A stretch of 60,412 nt of DNA. Source: Clostridia bacterium (GTDB taxonomy: Bacteria; Bacillota; Clostridia; Oscillospirales; Acutalibacteraceae). The position numbers and the translations under genes were made by a program. The notes beneath the pieces were generated by a model that saw only the letters and a list, made by a program, of their open reading frames with translations, searched no databases and was not told the DNA's origin. Location: assembly GCA_017432485.1 (NCBI GenBank), contig JAFRJB010000003.1, positions 1-60,412 on the forward strand, written 5' to 3'. Below, one piece after another: positions 49,268-58,014 of the stretch (the first letter of the stretch is position 1; every line of letters starts with the position of its first letter).

Positions 49268-51322
49268 TTGAACGAAAAGAAAAAAATGAAGCGTTCGAGT
49301 GTAATGATTATCATTACGCTTATCATTGTTCTTGCGCTGGGTGCAAGGCTGTTTTTCCTTCAAGTCATTAAAGGTGATTACTATGCTTCCGTTGGTACGG
49401 GTACCATCGCCAAAAAAGTAGATATTGATGCTTCGCGCGGTGAAATTTTAGACAGTTCCGGCACCGCACTTGTCTACAACAAGCAAACCACCCGCATAGT
49501 CTTTGATGCTTCCTATTTCCCCTCATCGACCGAAAACAAGGCGCGGGCGGATATCATTATTAAGCTTGTTCACTTCCTCGAATCCAAAAAAGAGGAGTGG
49601 AACGATGAACTTCCCATTGAGATCAATAAAAGCGGCGAATTCGTTTTCTCCGAAGACCGCGAGAGCGACATCGCTTACCTCAAAAGTGATAAATACCTCG
49701 ATTTAAACGATTACGCGAGCGCCAAAAACTGCTTTGATGCGCTCAAGAAAATGTACGAGTTAGAGGCTTTTTCGGATGAGGATGCGCGCAAAATTGCCTC
49801 CGTGCGCTACGGCATGGTCATCGGTGCATTCAGCGTGCAAAACCCCTATATATTCGCCAACGAAGTCTCCGACCAAACCGCCGCATATATTGAAGAAAAC
49901 AAAGCGGTGTTCCAAGGTGTCGGCGCCGAAGCGACCACCATCAGAAAGTATAAAGACGGCACGCTGTGCCCGCATATTCTCGGCATCACCGGCCCCATTA
50001 CGGCAGAAGAGCTTGGAGACGGTAATAATAAAGAAATTTACAAACTGACCGATACCATCGGCAAAAACGGGATTGAGAAAATCTGCGAAGACTATCTCAA
50101 AGGCAAACGCGGCGAGAAAACGGTTTACTCCACCTCCACGGGTGAGGTTTCTTCCGTTATCACGACCGAGCCGGTGCAGGGCAATACCGTTACCCTGACC
50201 ATTGATGCCGGCTTACAAAAAGTGGCGCAAAAAGCGCTGCAGAAAAAAGTAGACAAGCTTATCAGCGCCGGCAATGCCAAGGCGGCAGGTGCTGTTGTGG
50301 CGGTTGATGTGAACTCCGGCAGTGTGCTGTGTGCCGCCACCTACCCCTCTTACAACAATAACAGTTACACCAAAAACTACAACAAGCTTGCTGCGGATAA
50401 ATCCGCGCCGCTGTGGGACAGAGCGCTGATGAGCGGTTATGCGCCCGGCTCTACCTTTAAGCCCTGCGTTGCGATTGCCGGGTTGGAGGAAGGCGTTATT
50501 GATACTTCTTCCACTTTCTACTGTAATAAAAAATACGAAATCGGTAACATTACACTCAAATGCCTGGGCTACCACGGCAGCGAAAATGTTTCGATGGCGA
50601 TTGACGACTCCTGTAACATTTTCTTCTACAATGTCGGTAACCGGCTGGGCATTAATAAAATTGACAAATATGCCACCATGTTCGGTCTCGGGCAAGCGAC
50701 CGGTATTGAGCTGCCGGAAGCTGCCGGCACCTTAGCCGGCATTGCCGAAAGAGAAGCTGCGGGCGGCGAGTGGTATATCGGTGATACGGTACAGGCCGCT
50801 ATCGGGCAGTCCGACAACGTGTTTACCCCCTTACAGCTTGCCAACTACTGCGCTACGATTGCCAACGGCGGTACGCGCTATGAAGCGCACATTATCAAGA
50901 GTGTCACTTCCTATGACAACACCAAAACCATTCTCGATAAAACCGAACCGAAGGTGGCTTATAAAATGAGCATTGCCAAACAAAATTTGGCAGCGGTCAA
51001 AGAGGGTATGGAAGCGGTCGGCGGCCCCGGCGGTTTCTGCTGGGATGCATTTAAAGACCTGCCGATTGCCTGCGCCGCCAAAACCGGTACGGCACAGGTC
51101 AAAGAGAAGGTCAACGGCTACTACCAAACCTATGACAACGGTATTCTCATTACCTACGCCCCTGCCGACAACCCGCAGATTGCGATTGCGCAGGTCATTG
51201 AGAGAGCGGACAGCGGCTCGAGTACCGCGGAAATTGCCGCTTCCCTGTTCCAATACTACTTTGAGAAAAACAGCAAAACAAAAGAAACAAGCGACTCCGG
51301 CAACAATACGCTTTTAGGTTAA
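49268..51322 (+). CDS. mrdA: Penicillin-binding protein 2 (elongasome transpeptidase)
   Basis: A 684-residue class B PBP that crosslinks peptidoglycan in elongation. N-terminal membrane helix (SVMIIITLIIVLALGARLFF), a dimerisation/pedestal region (about 40-330), then the transpeptidase: SxxK in PGSTFKPC (Ser395, Lys398), SxN in DDSCNIFF and KTG in AAKTGTAQ. The start is TTG at 49268 with AAGGAGG about 10 nt upstream; an in-frame ATG at 49286 is the alternative but lacks a ribosome site. It follows mreD by 37 bp. Confidence 0.94.
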   Translation: MNEKKKMKRSSVMIIITLIIVLALGARLFFLQVIKGDYYASVGTGTIAKKVDIDASRGEILDSSGTALVYNKQTTRIVFDASYFPSSTENKARADIIIKLVHFLESKKEEWNDELPIEINKSGEFVFSEDRESDIAYLKSDKYLDLNDYASAKNCFDALKKMYELEAFSDEDARKIASVRYGMVIGAFSVQNPYIFANEVSDQTAAYIEENKAVFQGVGAEATTIRKYKDGTLCPHILGITGPITAEELGDGNNKEIYKLTDTIGKNGIEKICEDYLKGKRGEKTVYSTSTGEVSSVITTEPVQGNTVTLTIDAGLQKVAQKALQKKVDKLISAGNAKAAGAVVAVDVNSGSVLCAATYPSYNNNSYTKNYNKLAADKSAPLWDRALMSGYAPGSTFKPCVAIAGLEEGVIDTSSTFYCNKKYEIGNITLKCLGYHGSENVSMAIDDSCNIFFYNVGNRLGINKIDKYATMFGLGQATGIELPEAAGTLAGIAEREAAGGEWYIGDTVQAAIGQSDNVFTPLQLANYCATIANGGTRYEAHIIKSVTSYDNTKTILDKTEPKVAYKMSIAKQNLAAVKEGMEAVGGPGGFCWDAFKDLPIACAAKTGTAQVKEKVNGYYQTYDNGILITYAPADNPQIAIAQVIERADSGSSTAEIAASLFQYYFEKNSKTKETSDSGNNTLLG

Positions 51323-51334
51323 AGAGAGGTTATT

Positions 51335-52072
51335 ATGGCAAAAATCGTTACATTTATTTCCGGCAAAGGCGGTTCCGGCAAGTCCACGGTATTGGTGGGC
51401 ATAGCCAACGAGCTGGCACTGAGCGGGAACAAAGTTTTAATTGTCGATACAGACACGGGCGCCAACTGCCTGGATGTCATTACCGGCATCGGGGAAGGAG
51501 CTGTCTATAATTGGGGCGATATTTTTTCCGAAGCCTGTGAGGTAACGGATGCGATTTATCCGAGTTTAAACATTCCCAATCTTTACATCTTACCGGCGCC
51601 GAAAGTGCCGAAACCCGCGTATCCGGCAAGCATTTTAAAAGATTTATTGCGCTTAATCAGTGCAAATTTCGACTATATCTTCATCGATGCACCGGCAGGA
51701 CTGGGCGAAAACCTGACCCTGGCGCTGGAGCCTGCCAATGAGGCGGTTTTGGTCGCTAATGATGATAATTTTTCTCTCAAAGTCGGCGCCAAAGCAGCCG
51801 CGATTGCCACCTCCATGGGAAAAAGCACTACACTGCTTCTCAATGCCTTTCGCGCCTTTGCCGTGCAAACAGGTCTTTTGCCGAGTGTCGACGATGCGAT
51901 GGATATTACCGAACTCGGTCTGCTGGGCATTGTGCCGTTTGAAGCGAACCTCAACTTTAACGCTTCACAGGGCTTGCCTTACCTGAGAGATACCCGCGCC
52001 ACCGAGGCATTTTCCCGCATTGCCAAGCGCTTACAGGGCGAAAAAATCGACTTGCCTTCAGAGTGGTGCTAA
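51335..52072 (+). CDS. minD: MinD-like division-site ATPase
   Basis: A 245-residue ParA/MinD ATPase with the deviant Walker A SGKGGSGKST (residues 9-18), DTDTGANCLD and FIDAPAGLGEN. It is placed as minD by its position after mreBCD-mrdA. The C terminus ends FSRIAKRLQGEKIDLPSEWC, which is not the usual conserved membrane-targeting helix, and neither MinC nor MinE is in the window. A different ParA-type role is therefore possible. It starts 12 bp after mrdA with AGAGAGG in the gap. Confidence 0.82.
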   Translation: MAKIVTFISGKGGSGKSTVLVGIANELALSGNKVLIVDTDTGANCLDVITGIGEGAVYNWGDIFSEACEVTDAIYPSLNIPNLYILPAPKVPKPAYPASILKDLLRLISANFDYIFIDAPAGLGENLTLALEPANEAVLVANDDNFSLKVGAKAAAIATSMGKSTTLLLNAFRAFAVQTGLLPSVDDAMDITELGLLGIVPFEANLNFNASQGLPYLRDTRATEAFSRIAKRLQGEKIDLPSEWC

Positions 52073-52080
52073 AATTTTTG

Positions 52081-52109
52081 TTGAATTAGAATAAATTTTT
52101 TGTTATTAT
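52081..52109 (+). promoter_or_regulatory. Possible mgsA promoter
   Basis: TTGAAT (52081-52086), a 17-bp spacer and TATTAT (52104-52109), about 107 bp before mgsA in an otherwise AT-rich gap. Confidence 0.5.
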
Positions 52110-52215
52110 TAAATAAATAGGCAATAGTTCGGCGCGTTTTTTCTGCGTTTTTGTGCAGATCAAGAAAACGATGCCGCCACACAGAGACAATATTTGTATC
52201 GGAAAGGACTAATAT

Positions 52216-52617
52216 ATGAATATTGCTTTAATTGCACACGATGCCAAAAAAGAATTACTCACCCAGTTTTGCATTGCCTACTGCGGCATCCTGGCAAGGC
52301 ATACCATTTGCGCAACCGGAACCACCGGCAAGATGATTGGCGAAGCGACCGGGTTGGAAATCCAGCGCTTTTTGGCGGGCAGCCAGGGGGGCGACCAGCA
52401 AATCGCCTCGCGCATCAGCTGCAACGAGATTGACTTGCTCATTTTCTTCAGAGACCCTCTGACCCCCAAGTCAACCGAACCCAACGACGCCAAAATGCTG
52501 CGCCTTTGCGATGTGCATAACATTCCGTTTGCCACCAACATTGCAACGGCGGAAGCACTCATTCACTCTCTTAACAGAGGTGATTTGGATTGGAGAGAAA
52601 TTATCAAAAGCGAGTAG
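52216..52617 (+). CDS. mgsA: Methylglyoxal synthase
   Basis: A 133-residue enzyme converting dihydroxyacetone phosphate to methylglyoxal and phosphate, a bypass of lower glycolysis. Seen: IALIAHDAKKEL, ATGTTGKMI (phosphate site), the catalytic aspartate in GGDQQIA and IFFRDPLTPK. Length is normal (about 120-150). GGAAAGGA lies upstream of the ATG. The mre-minD-mgsA order is found in several Clostridia. Confidence 0.93.
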   Translation: MNIALIAHDAKKELLTQFCIAYCGILARHTICATGTTGKMIGEATGLEIQRFLAGSQGGDQQIASRISCNEIDLLIFFRDPLTPKSTEPNDAKMLRLCDVHNIPFATNIATAEALIHSLNRGDLDWREIIKSE

Positions 52618-52676
52618 TTTTCTCTTTTCTGCTGCCCCGATAGGGGTTGCTTTGTAACGCAAAAAATTGTATGAAA

Positions 52677-52703
52677 TGATGGTGGGAGTCTTCCCACCAT
52701 TTG
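52677..52703 (+). terminator. Terminator or attenuator before hisS
   Basis: AATGGTGGGAA-type arms (ATGGTGGGA/TCCCACCAT) form a 10-bp stem with a short loop, followed by TTTGTATTG. It lies only 40 bp before the hisS start, 60 bp after mgsA. A possible weak promoter (TTGCTT-17-TATGAA) lies before it, so it could attenuate hisS. Confidence 0.6.
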
Positions 52704-52742
52704 TATTGTGAAAAGAAATTACCAAACACCGAGGTTTTTATT

Positions 52743-54047
52743 ATGGCTCAAATCAAAGCCCCCCGGGGCACACAAGATATGCTTCCGGCAAATGCCAGCA
52801 AGTGGGAAGAAGTGGAAAGCACCCTCTTGGCAACCGCCAAAGCATACGGGTTTCGCGAAATTCGCACCCCTGTTTTTGAAAGCACGGAATTATTCCAAAG
52901 AGGTGTCGGCGACTTGACCGATGTGGTACAAAAAGAAATGTATACCTTTGAAGACAAAGGCGGCAGAAGCATTACCCTGCGCCCGGAAGGCACTGCCGGT
53001 GCTGTCAGAGCAGCGGTGGAACACGGGCTGCTCAACGATGCGCTGCCCCTGAAGCTCTGTTACCTTACCTCTTGCTACCGCTATGAAAAGCCGCAGGCAG
53101 GCAGGCTCAGAGAGTTTCACCAATTTGGTGTGGAATGCCTCGGTACAGGTGAACCGATTGCCGATGCGCAGTTAATCCTGTTTGCCCGCCGCATTTTTGA
53201 TGCTTTCGGGCTTGAGAACATTCATTTAGAACTTAATTCCATCGGTTGCCCGCACTGCCGCGAAAACTACTATAATGCCCTGCGGGAATATTTCTCTGCA
53301 CACTTAGAAACATTATGTGAAACCTGCCGCGGCAGGCTCGAAAAAAATCCTATGCGCATTTTAGATTGCAAATCTCCCGTTTGCAAAGAAATCGCGGCAC
53401 AGGCACCTGTGATTTTGGACTATCTGTGTGACGAGTGCCGTGAGCACTTTGAAACGGTGAAAGGCTATTTGGATGCAGCCGAAGTGCCTTACACCGTCAA
53501 TCCCCGCATTGTGCGCGGTTTGGATTACTACACCAAAACCGTTTTTGAATTTATTTGTGATGATATCGGCGCCCAGGGCACCGTGCTCGGCGGCGGCAGA
53601 TACGATGGTTTGGTCGAAGAGCTCGGCGGAAAATCCGTGCCGGCGCTCGGCTTTGCCATGGGCTTGGAGCGCCTGCTGATGGTGCTTGAAGCCAAGCAGT
53701 ATGCCTTTGAGGGCGATGCAGCGCCTGCCATTTACTTCTGCAACATCGGGCAAAACGCCCTGCGGCTTTCCCTTTCCTTATGCGATGAACTGCTGGCAGA
53801 CGGCTTTGCTGCCGATTTGGATTTGATGGGCAGAAGCCTCAAAGCGCAAATGAAATATGCCAATAAAATCGGCGCATTGTTTACGGCGGTAATCGGCGAT
53901 GATGATATTGCCGGCGACTGCATCAAAATCAAAAATATGCGAACCGGTGAAGTATATGAAAGCAATGTTGCGGACTTTGCCGAAAATTTTGAAAATCTTG
54001 TTATACAAAGCACACTGTTTGAGGGTGAGGTAGAAAACAATGGCTGA
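52743..54047 (+). CDS. hisS: Histidyl-tRNA synthetase
   Basis: A 434-residue class II synthetase that charges tRNA-His. Motifs: APRGTQDMLP at the N terminus, motif 2 SCYRYEKPQAGRLREFHQFGVE, the histidine-binding GLDYYTKTVFEF and motif 3 ALGFAMGLERLLM. The ATG at 52743 has GAGG 8 nt upstream; an upstream in-frame start would overlap the terminator. No T-box leader precedes it. The stop overlaps the aspS start by 8 bp, an arrangement common for hisS-aspS in Firmicutes. Confidence 0.96.
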   Translation: MAQIKAPRGTQDMLPANASKWEEVESTLLATAKAYGFREIRTPVFESTELFQRGVGDLTDVVQKEMYTFEDKGGRSITLRPEGTAGAVRAAVEHGLLNDALPLKLCYLTSCYRYEKPQAGRLREFHQFGVECLGTGEPIADAQLILFARRIFDAFGLENIHLELNSIGCPHCRENYYNALREYFSAHLETLCETCRGRLEKNPMRILDCKSPVCKEIAAQAPVILDYLCDECREHFETVKGYLDAAEVPYTVNPRIVRGLDYYTKTVFEFICDDIGAQGTVLGGGRYDGLVEELGGKSVPALGFAMGLERLLMVLEAKQYAFEGDAAPAIYFCNIGQNALRLSLSLCDELLADGFAADLDLMGRSLKAQMKYANKIGALFTAVIGDDDIAGDCIKIKNMRTGEVYESNVADFAENFENLVIQSTLFEGEVENNG

Positions 54048-55830
54048 TAATTTAAACGGATTAAAAAGAACACACTTTTGCGGCGCACTGCGCGCGGAGG
54101 ATATCGGCAAGAGCGTGACACTCTACGGCTGGGCAGCCAAGCAGAGAGATTTAGGCGCCCTTGTCTTTATCGACTTACGCGACAGAACGGGCATTACCCA
54201 GCTTGCGTTTGACGAAAACACCGCAAAAGATATTTTTGAAAAAGCGCAAAGCGTGCGTAGCGAGTATGTGCTCGCCGCCAAGGGAACCGTGCGCGAGAGA
54301 AGTAATAAAAATAAAGAGATCCCCACCGGTGATATTGAAATTGATGTGGAAGATTTGCGCCTGCTTTCCAAAAGCGAAACCCCGCCTTTTGCTATTGACG
54401 ATAACTGCAACACGGCGGAACTCGGCAGGCTGACTCACCGCTATTTGGATTTAAGGCGCCCCGTGCTGCAAAAAAACATCTATATGCGCCACAAAATTTC
54501 TCAAATCGCAAGAGAATATTTTTATGCCAATGATTTTATTGAAATCGAAACGCCGATGATGATAAAATCCACCCCCGAAGGCGCGCGCGATTATGTGGTG
54601 CCTTCCCGCCTGCATGCCGGCAAGTTTTATGCGCTGCCGCAATCGCCGCAAATCTATAAGCAGCTGTGCATGATTGCGGGGTTTGACCGCTATGTGCAGT
54701 TAGCGCGCTGCTTCCGCGATGAAGACTTGCGCGCCGACCGTCAGCCGGAATTTACGCAAATCGACCTGGAAATGAGCTTTGTGGAATTAGACGACCTGAT
54801 GGCAATGGCGGAAGGCTTTATTGTTAAACTGATGAAAGAAACGCTGGATATTGACATTCCGGCTCCCCTGCAGCGCATGACCTATGAGCAGGCGATGAAT
54901 CGCTACGGTTCGGATAAACCCGACACCCGCTTTGAAATGCTCATTGAGGATATTTCCGACTGGGCAGAAACAACCGACTTTGTAGTGTTCCAAAACGCCC
55001 TTGCCGAAGGCGGCAGTGTGAAGGCTATTGTTGCCAAAAACGCCGCAGTGGCATATACGAGAAAGAAAATTGATAAACTTACCGAACACGCCAAGGGCAT
55101 CGGCGCCAAAGGGCTTGCCTATATCCGCTGGGCGGATGCGGAGCCTGCCTGCTCCTTTAAGAAGTTCTTAAAAGAGGGCGAGCTCGAACAGCTGCTCACT
55201 TCCCTCGGTGCCGAACAGGGTGACTGTGTGTTTATTCTCAGCGACAAAACCCGCAAAGCGCTCTCGATTTTGGGCGCGCTGCGCCTGCTGGTTGCAAAAG
55301 AGCTTGACATCATTCCGGAAAATGAGTGGCATTACCTGTGGATTACCGAAATGCCTTTCTTCGAGCAGGATGAAGACAGCGGCGAATGGGTTGCCGCGCA
55401 CCATCCTTTCACTATGCCTATGGAAGAAAGCGTTCCCTATTTAGACAGCGACAAATCCAAAGTCAAGGCACAAGCCTTTGACCTGGTGCTCAACGGCACC
55501 GAGCTTTCCTCGGGCTCGATGAGAATTACCGACTGCGCGCTGCAGACCAAGATGTTTGAGCTCTTAGGTATGTCGCAAGAAGAAATTGATGCAAAGTTCG
55601 GCTTTTTGGTAGATGCCTACCACTTTGCCGCACCGCCTCACGGCGGTATGGGTATTGGGCTTGACCGCTTGGCAATGCTCATTTGCGGCACGGATTCGCT
55701 GCGCGATGTGGTCGCCTTCCCGAAAGTGCAAAATGCAAGCGAACCGATGAGCGGCGCACCTTCTTTTATTGATGATATGCAATTAGAGGAATTGAGTATT
55801 GCGCTCACGCAAAAAGAAGAGAGCGAATAA
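54040..55830 (+). CDS. aspS: Aspartyl-tRNA synthetase
   Basis: A 596-residue bacterial-type class II synthetase. N-terminal OB-fold (about 15-110; VTLYGWAAKQRDLGALVFIDLRD), catalytic core with TPEGARDYVVPSR, QSPQIYKQLCMIAGFDRY, motif 2 CFRDEDLRADRQPEFTQID, a GAD insertion domain (about 290-415) and motif 3 HGGMGIGLDRLAML. Length is typical of bacterial AspRS. Translation is coupled to hisS by an 8-bp overlap. Confidence 0.96.
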   Translation: MADNLNGLKRTHFCGALRAEDIGKSVTLYGWAAKQRDLGALVFIDLRDRTGITQLAFDENTAKDIFEKAQSVRSEYVLAAKGTVRERSNKNKEIPTGDIEIDVEDLRLLSKSETPPFAIDDNCNTAELGRLTHRYLDLRRPVLQKNIYMRHKISQIAREYFYANDFIEIETPMMIKSTPEGARDYVVPSRLHAGKFYALPQSPQIYKQLCMIAGFDRYVQLARCFRDEDLRADRQPEFTQIDLEMSFVELDDLMAMAEGFIVKLMKETLDIDIPAPLQRMTYEQAMNRYGSDKPDTRFEMLIEDISDWAETTDFVVFQNALAEGGSVKAIVAKNAAVAYTRKKIDKLTEHAKGIGAKGLAYIRWADAEPACSFKKFLKEGELEQLLTSLGAEQGDCVFILSDKTRKALSILGALRLLVAKELDIIPENEWHYLWITEMPFFEQDEDSGEWVAAHHPFTMPMEESVPYLDSDKSKVKAQAFDLVLNGTELSSGSMRITDCALQTKMFELLGMSQEEIDAKFGFLVDAYHFAAPPHGGMGIGLDRLAMLICGTDSLRDVVAFPKVQNASEPMSGAPSFIDDMQLEELSIALTQKEESE

Positions 55831-55836
55831 TGCATA

Positions 55837-55865
55837 TTGAAAACCGCGCCGTTTTATACTATAAT
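55837..55865 (+). promoter_or_regulatory. Promoter of the lipoprotein gene
   Basis: TTGAAA (55837-55842), a 17-bp spacer and TATAAT (55860-55865), starting 7 bp after the aspS stop codon. Confidence 0.7.
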
Positions 55866-55898
55866 AATGATATTGATATTGGTTGAGGAGAGAAGAGT

Positions 55899-56495
55899 AT
55901 GAAGAAAGCTATCGTTGCAGTTGTGCTGGTACTGACATTGGCACTGAGCCTTTGCGCCTGCAAAAAGGAAAAAGTCAAAACCACTTCTAAAGAAGATTTT
56001 ACCGCAGCGGGTATTTCCCTGGAAGTACCGGAAGGTGCTCAAAATCTAAAGTATGCCTTAGTGGAATCCACGGCAAACGGGGAAGATTTGCAAATCGCGC
56101 AAATCACCTATGATTATAACGGTGTGCCCTGTATTTTGAGAACTGCCAATATCGGCGAGCACAATGTTTCCGCTTACGATGAAAACAAGGCGCAGTCCGA
56201 AGAGCAATATGACTTAAATATCGGCGGCTACTCTTCGCAAATTCGCATTATGACCATTGACGGTAAGAGCGTTGCGATCTGGACACTGGGCGACCATTCC
56301 TATTCGCTGTGCGCTTCTACCGATGACTCCATTGCCGCAACTTCCTGTGCAATGGATGCGGCAAATGCCAATGTGCCGGCAGGCGGCAAGCAAGCGACCG
56401 ACGATACACAATCATCGACTACCGCAAGCGCCGACGATGATACAACGGTGAATTATAACACAACCATTGCAAACGCAGACTCGGACTATGAATAA
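55899..56495 (+). CDS. Putative lipoprotein
   Basis: A 198-residue protein with a lipoprotein signal: hydrophobic segment and lipobox-like LCAC with Cys21 as the modified residue, then a Lys-rich stretch. The mature part (about 30-150) reads as a single beta-rich domain (ISLEVPEGAQNLKYALV, IAQITYDYNGVPCILRTA, IWTLGDHSYSLCA) and the tail is Thr/Ser/Asp-rich and probably disordered. I do not recognise the family precisely. GAGGAGAG lies upstream of the ATG. It has its own promoter and terminator. Confidence 0.8.
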   Translation: MKKAIVAVVLVLTLALSLCACKKEKVKTTSKEDFTAAGISLEVPEGAQNLKYALVESTANGEDLQIAQITYDYNGVPCILRTANIGEHNVSAYDENKAQSEEQYDLNIGGYSSQIRIMTIDGKSVAIWTLGDHSYSLCASTDDSIAATSCAMDAANANVPAGGKQATDDTQSSTTASADDDTTVNYNTTIANADSDYE

Positions 56496-56500
56496 TCCGG

Positions 56501-56538
56501 ACAAGCCTTGGAGAAACATCTCCAAGGCTTGTTTTTTT
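56501..56538 (+). terminator. Terminator after the lipoprotein gene
   Basis: ACAAGCCTTGGAGA and TCTCCAAGGCTTGT form a 14-bp stem followed by TTTTTTT. Confidence 0.9.
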
Positions 56539-56539
56539 G

Positions 56540-56636
56540 CAGACAATTAACAGCGTACAGCAGACAGAAAGGGATGGGTGAAAACCCATCCCTTTCTGTC
56601 TGCTGTCTCCTGTCACTGTATTCTGTGTTCTGTCTC
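56540..56636. repeat. Paired inverted heptad arrays W6 around a long hairpin
   Basis: Left array 56540-56567: four 7-bp words ending in CAG/CAA (CAGACAG class). Right array 56596-56636: six words of the complementary CTGTCTG class, one 6 bp long. The inner words and a GGGATGGGT/ACCCATCCC centre together form a nearly perfect stem of about 23 bp with a 4-nt loop (56557-56606). Confidence 0.8.
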
Positions 56637-56638
56637 TC

Positions 56639-56667
56639 TTGACAATTTATCACAAAGATGTTATACT
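56639..56667 (+). promoter_or_regulatory. Promoter of the GntR-ABC operon
   Basis: A perfect TTGACA (56639-56644), a 17-bp spacer and TATACT (56662-56667). A TGTATTAGTACGG segment at about 56688-56700 contains a TAGTAC half-site like those of YtrA-type repressors and may be an operator. Confidence 0.7.
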
Positions 56668-56726
56668 CCAAGCAGAACTGTTCTATCTGTATTAGTACGG
56701 TTGAGAAACACAACAACCGAGGGGGG

Positions 56727-57113
56727 ATGTGCTTGCTGTTTCAACTCAACCTTGCCGACCGCACGCCGGCATATGAGCAATTAGAGCAATTAATCACAAA
56801 ATATGTCTGTTTGGGGGTGCTTGAACCCCACGAGCGCCTGCCTTCGGTGCGCGCTATGGCAGGGGAACTGGGCATTAACCCGAACACGGTGGCAAAAACC
56901 TATAAACTGCTCGAAACCAAGGGCATTCTCTACACCGTTGCGGGAAAAGGCGCTTTTATTGCCGACAACGAAAATGCAAAAGCCGCTTTTGCCCGAAAAT
57001 GCTTGGCGGATTTCGACGCTGCCGTGGCAAAAGCCAAAACCGCCGGTATTGCCGAAGATGCGCTTATTGAGGCGCTTCACATCACTTATGAAGGAGGGCG
57101 AGACCATGATTGA
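56727..57113 (+). CDS. GntR-family regulator, YtrA subfamily
   Basis: A 128-residue short regulator: winged helix (about 10-80) with PAYEQLEQLI, LPSVRAMAGELGINPNTVAKTYKLLE and a wing GKGAFIA, then a short helical tail and no large effector domain. This is the YtrA type that usually represses its own operon with an ABC transporter. The start is either the ATG at 56727, close to GAGGGGGG, or a TTG at 56733 with better spacing. The stop overlaps the ATPase gene by 8 bp. Confidence 0.88.
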   Translation: MCLLFQLNLADRTPAYEQLEQLITKYVCLGVLEPHERLPSVRAMAGELGINPNTVAKTYKLLETKGILYTVAGKGAFIADNENAKAAFARKCLADFDAAVAKAKTAGIAEDALIEALHITYEGGRDHD

Positions 57114-58014
57114 AATTCATAACCTGACCAAATGTTTTGATACCACGACCGCCTTAAACCATATTCATCTGACTGTCAAAGACGGCTCTGTTTTGGGGCT
57201 TGTCGGCTCCAACGGCGCCGGTAAATCTACTCTGCTGCGCATTTTGGCAGGCGTGTATAAAGCAGATGACGGCGCGGCGTTGTTTGACGGTGTTTCTTCT
57301 TTTGACAACAGCGCGCTCAAAGGGCAGATTATCTTTGTGTCGGACTACCCCTATTTTTCTTCTGCCGATACATTAAAATCCCTTGCCCGGCGCAACCGCC
57401 TGCTGTACCCCGGCTGGAGCGATGCTTCTTATGAACATTATAAATCTCTGTTCACTTTGAGCGAAACGGAAAAAATCGCAAAAATGAGCAAGGGCATGCA
57501 GCGCCAAGCAGCTATCATTCTAGGCTTAAGTGCCAACCCGAAATATATTTTCTTCGATGAAATTTTTGACGGGCTGGACCCGGTGATGCGCGAATTGGTC
57601 AAAAAAATCCTCATCGCCTTTGTCAGTGACATCGGCGCCTGTGTGATTATCGCTTCCCACAATTTGCGGGAACTGGAGGATGTGTGCGACAACATTTGCC
57701 TGTTGCACTCCGGCGGGGTGATTGCCGACTCGGATGTGGACAATTTAAAACTGAACCTGACCAAAGTGCACCTGATTTTCGAAGATGAGGCACTCATCGA
57801 AACCGTAAAAGAACAGCTCAATGTCATCAAACTCAACCAAAAAGGGAAAATCTATGAACTGACTCTGCGCGGCAACCGCGAAGAGATTGTCGCTTACTTA
57901 AACTCTCTCAACCCTGTCTTTATAGAGTTGCTCTCATTGAGTTTGGAAGAAGTCTTTATCAATGAAATGGAGGTGAGCGGGTATGAAATCCATTCCATCC
58001 TTGCTGACTCTTGA
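57106..58014 (+). CDS. ABC transporter ATP-binding protein
   Basis: A 302-residue ATPase: Walker A GSNGAGKST (residues 34-42), signature SKGMQRQ (about 128-134; a variant of LSGGQ), Walker B YIFFDEIFDGLD (about 147-158) and the switch histidine in IIASHNLREL. The C-terminal 80 residues are an extra domain seen in the YtrB/BcrA branch. GGAGGGCGAG lies before the ATG. It works with the permease encoded next, overlapping by 32 bp. Substrate not inferable; related operons respond to cell-wall antibiotics. Confidence 0.9.
   Translation: MIEIHNLTKCFDTTTALNHIHLTVKDGSVLGLVGSNGAGKSTLLRILAGVYKADDGAALFDGVSSFDNSALKGQIIFVSDYPYFSSADTLKSLARRNRLLYPGWSDASYEHYKSLFTLSETEKIAKMSKGMQRQAAIILGLSANPKYIFFDEIFDGLDPVMRELVKKILIAFVSDIGACVIIASHNLRELEDVCDNICLLHSGGVIADSDVDNLKLNLTKVHLIFEDEALIETVKEQLNVIKLNQKGKIYELTLRGNREEIVAYLNSLNPVFIELLSLSLEEVFINEMEVSGYEIHSILADS

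Noticed and set aside
52618..52742. T-box before hisS
   Set aside because: The 125-bp gap lacks the conserved T-box sequence and is too short for a complete leader.
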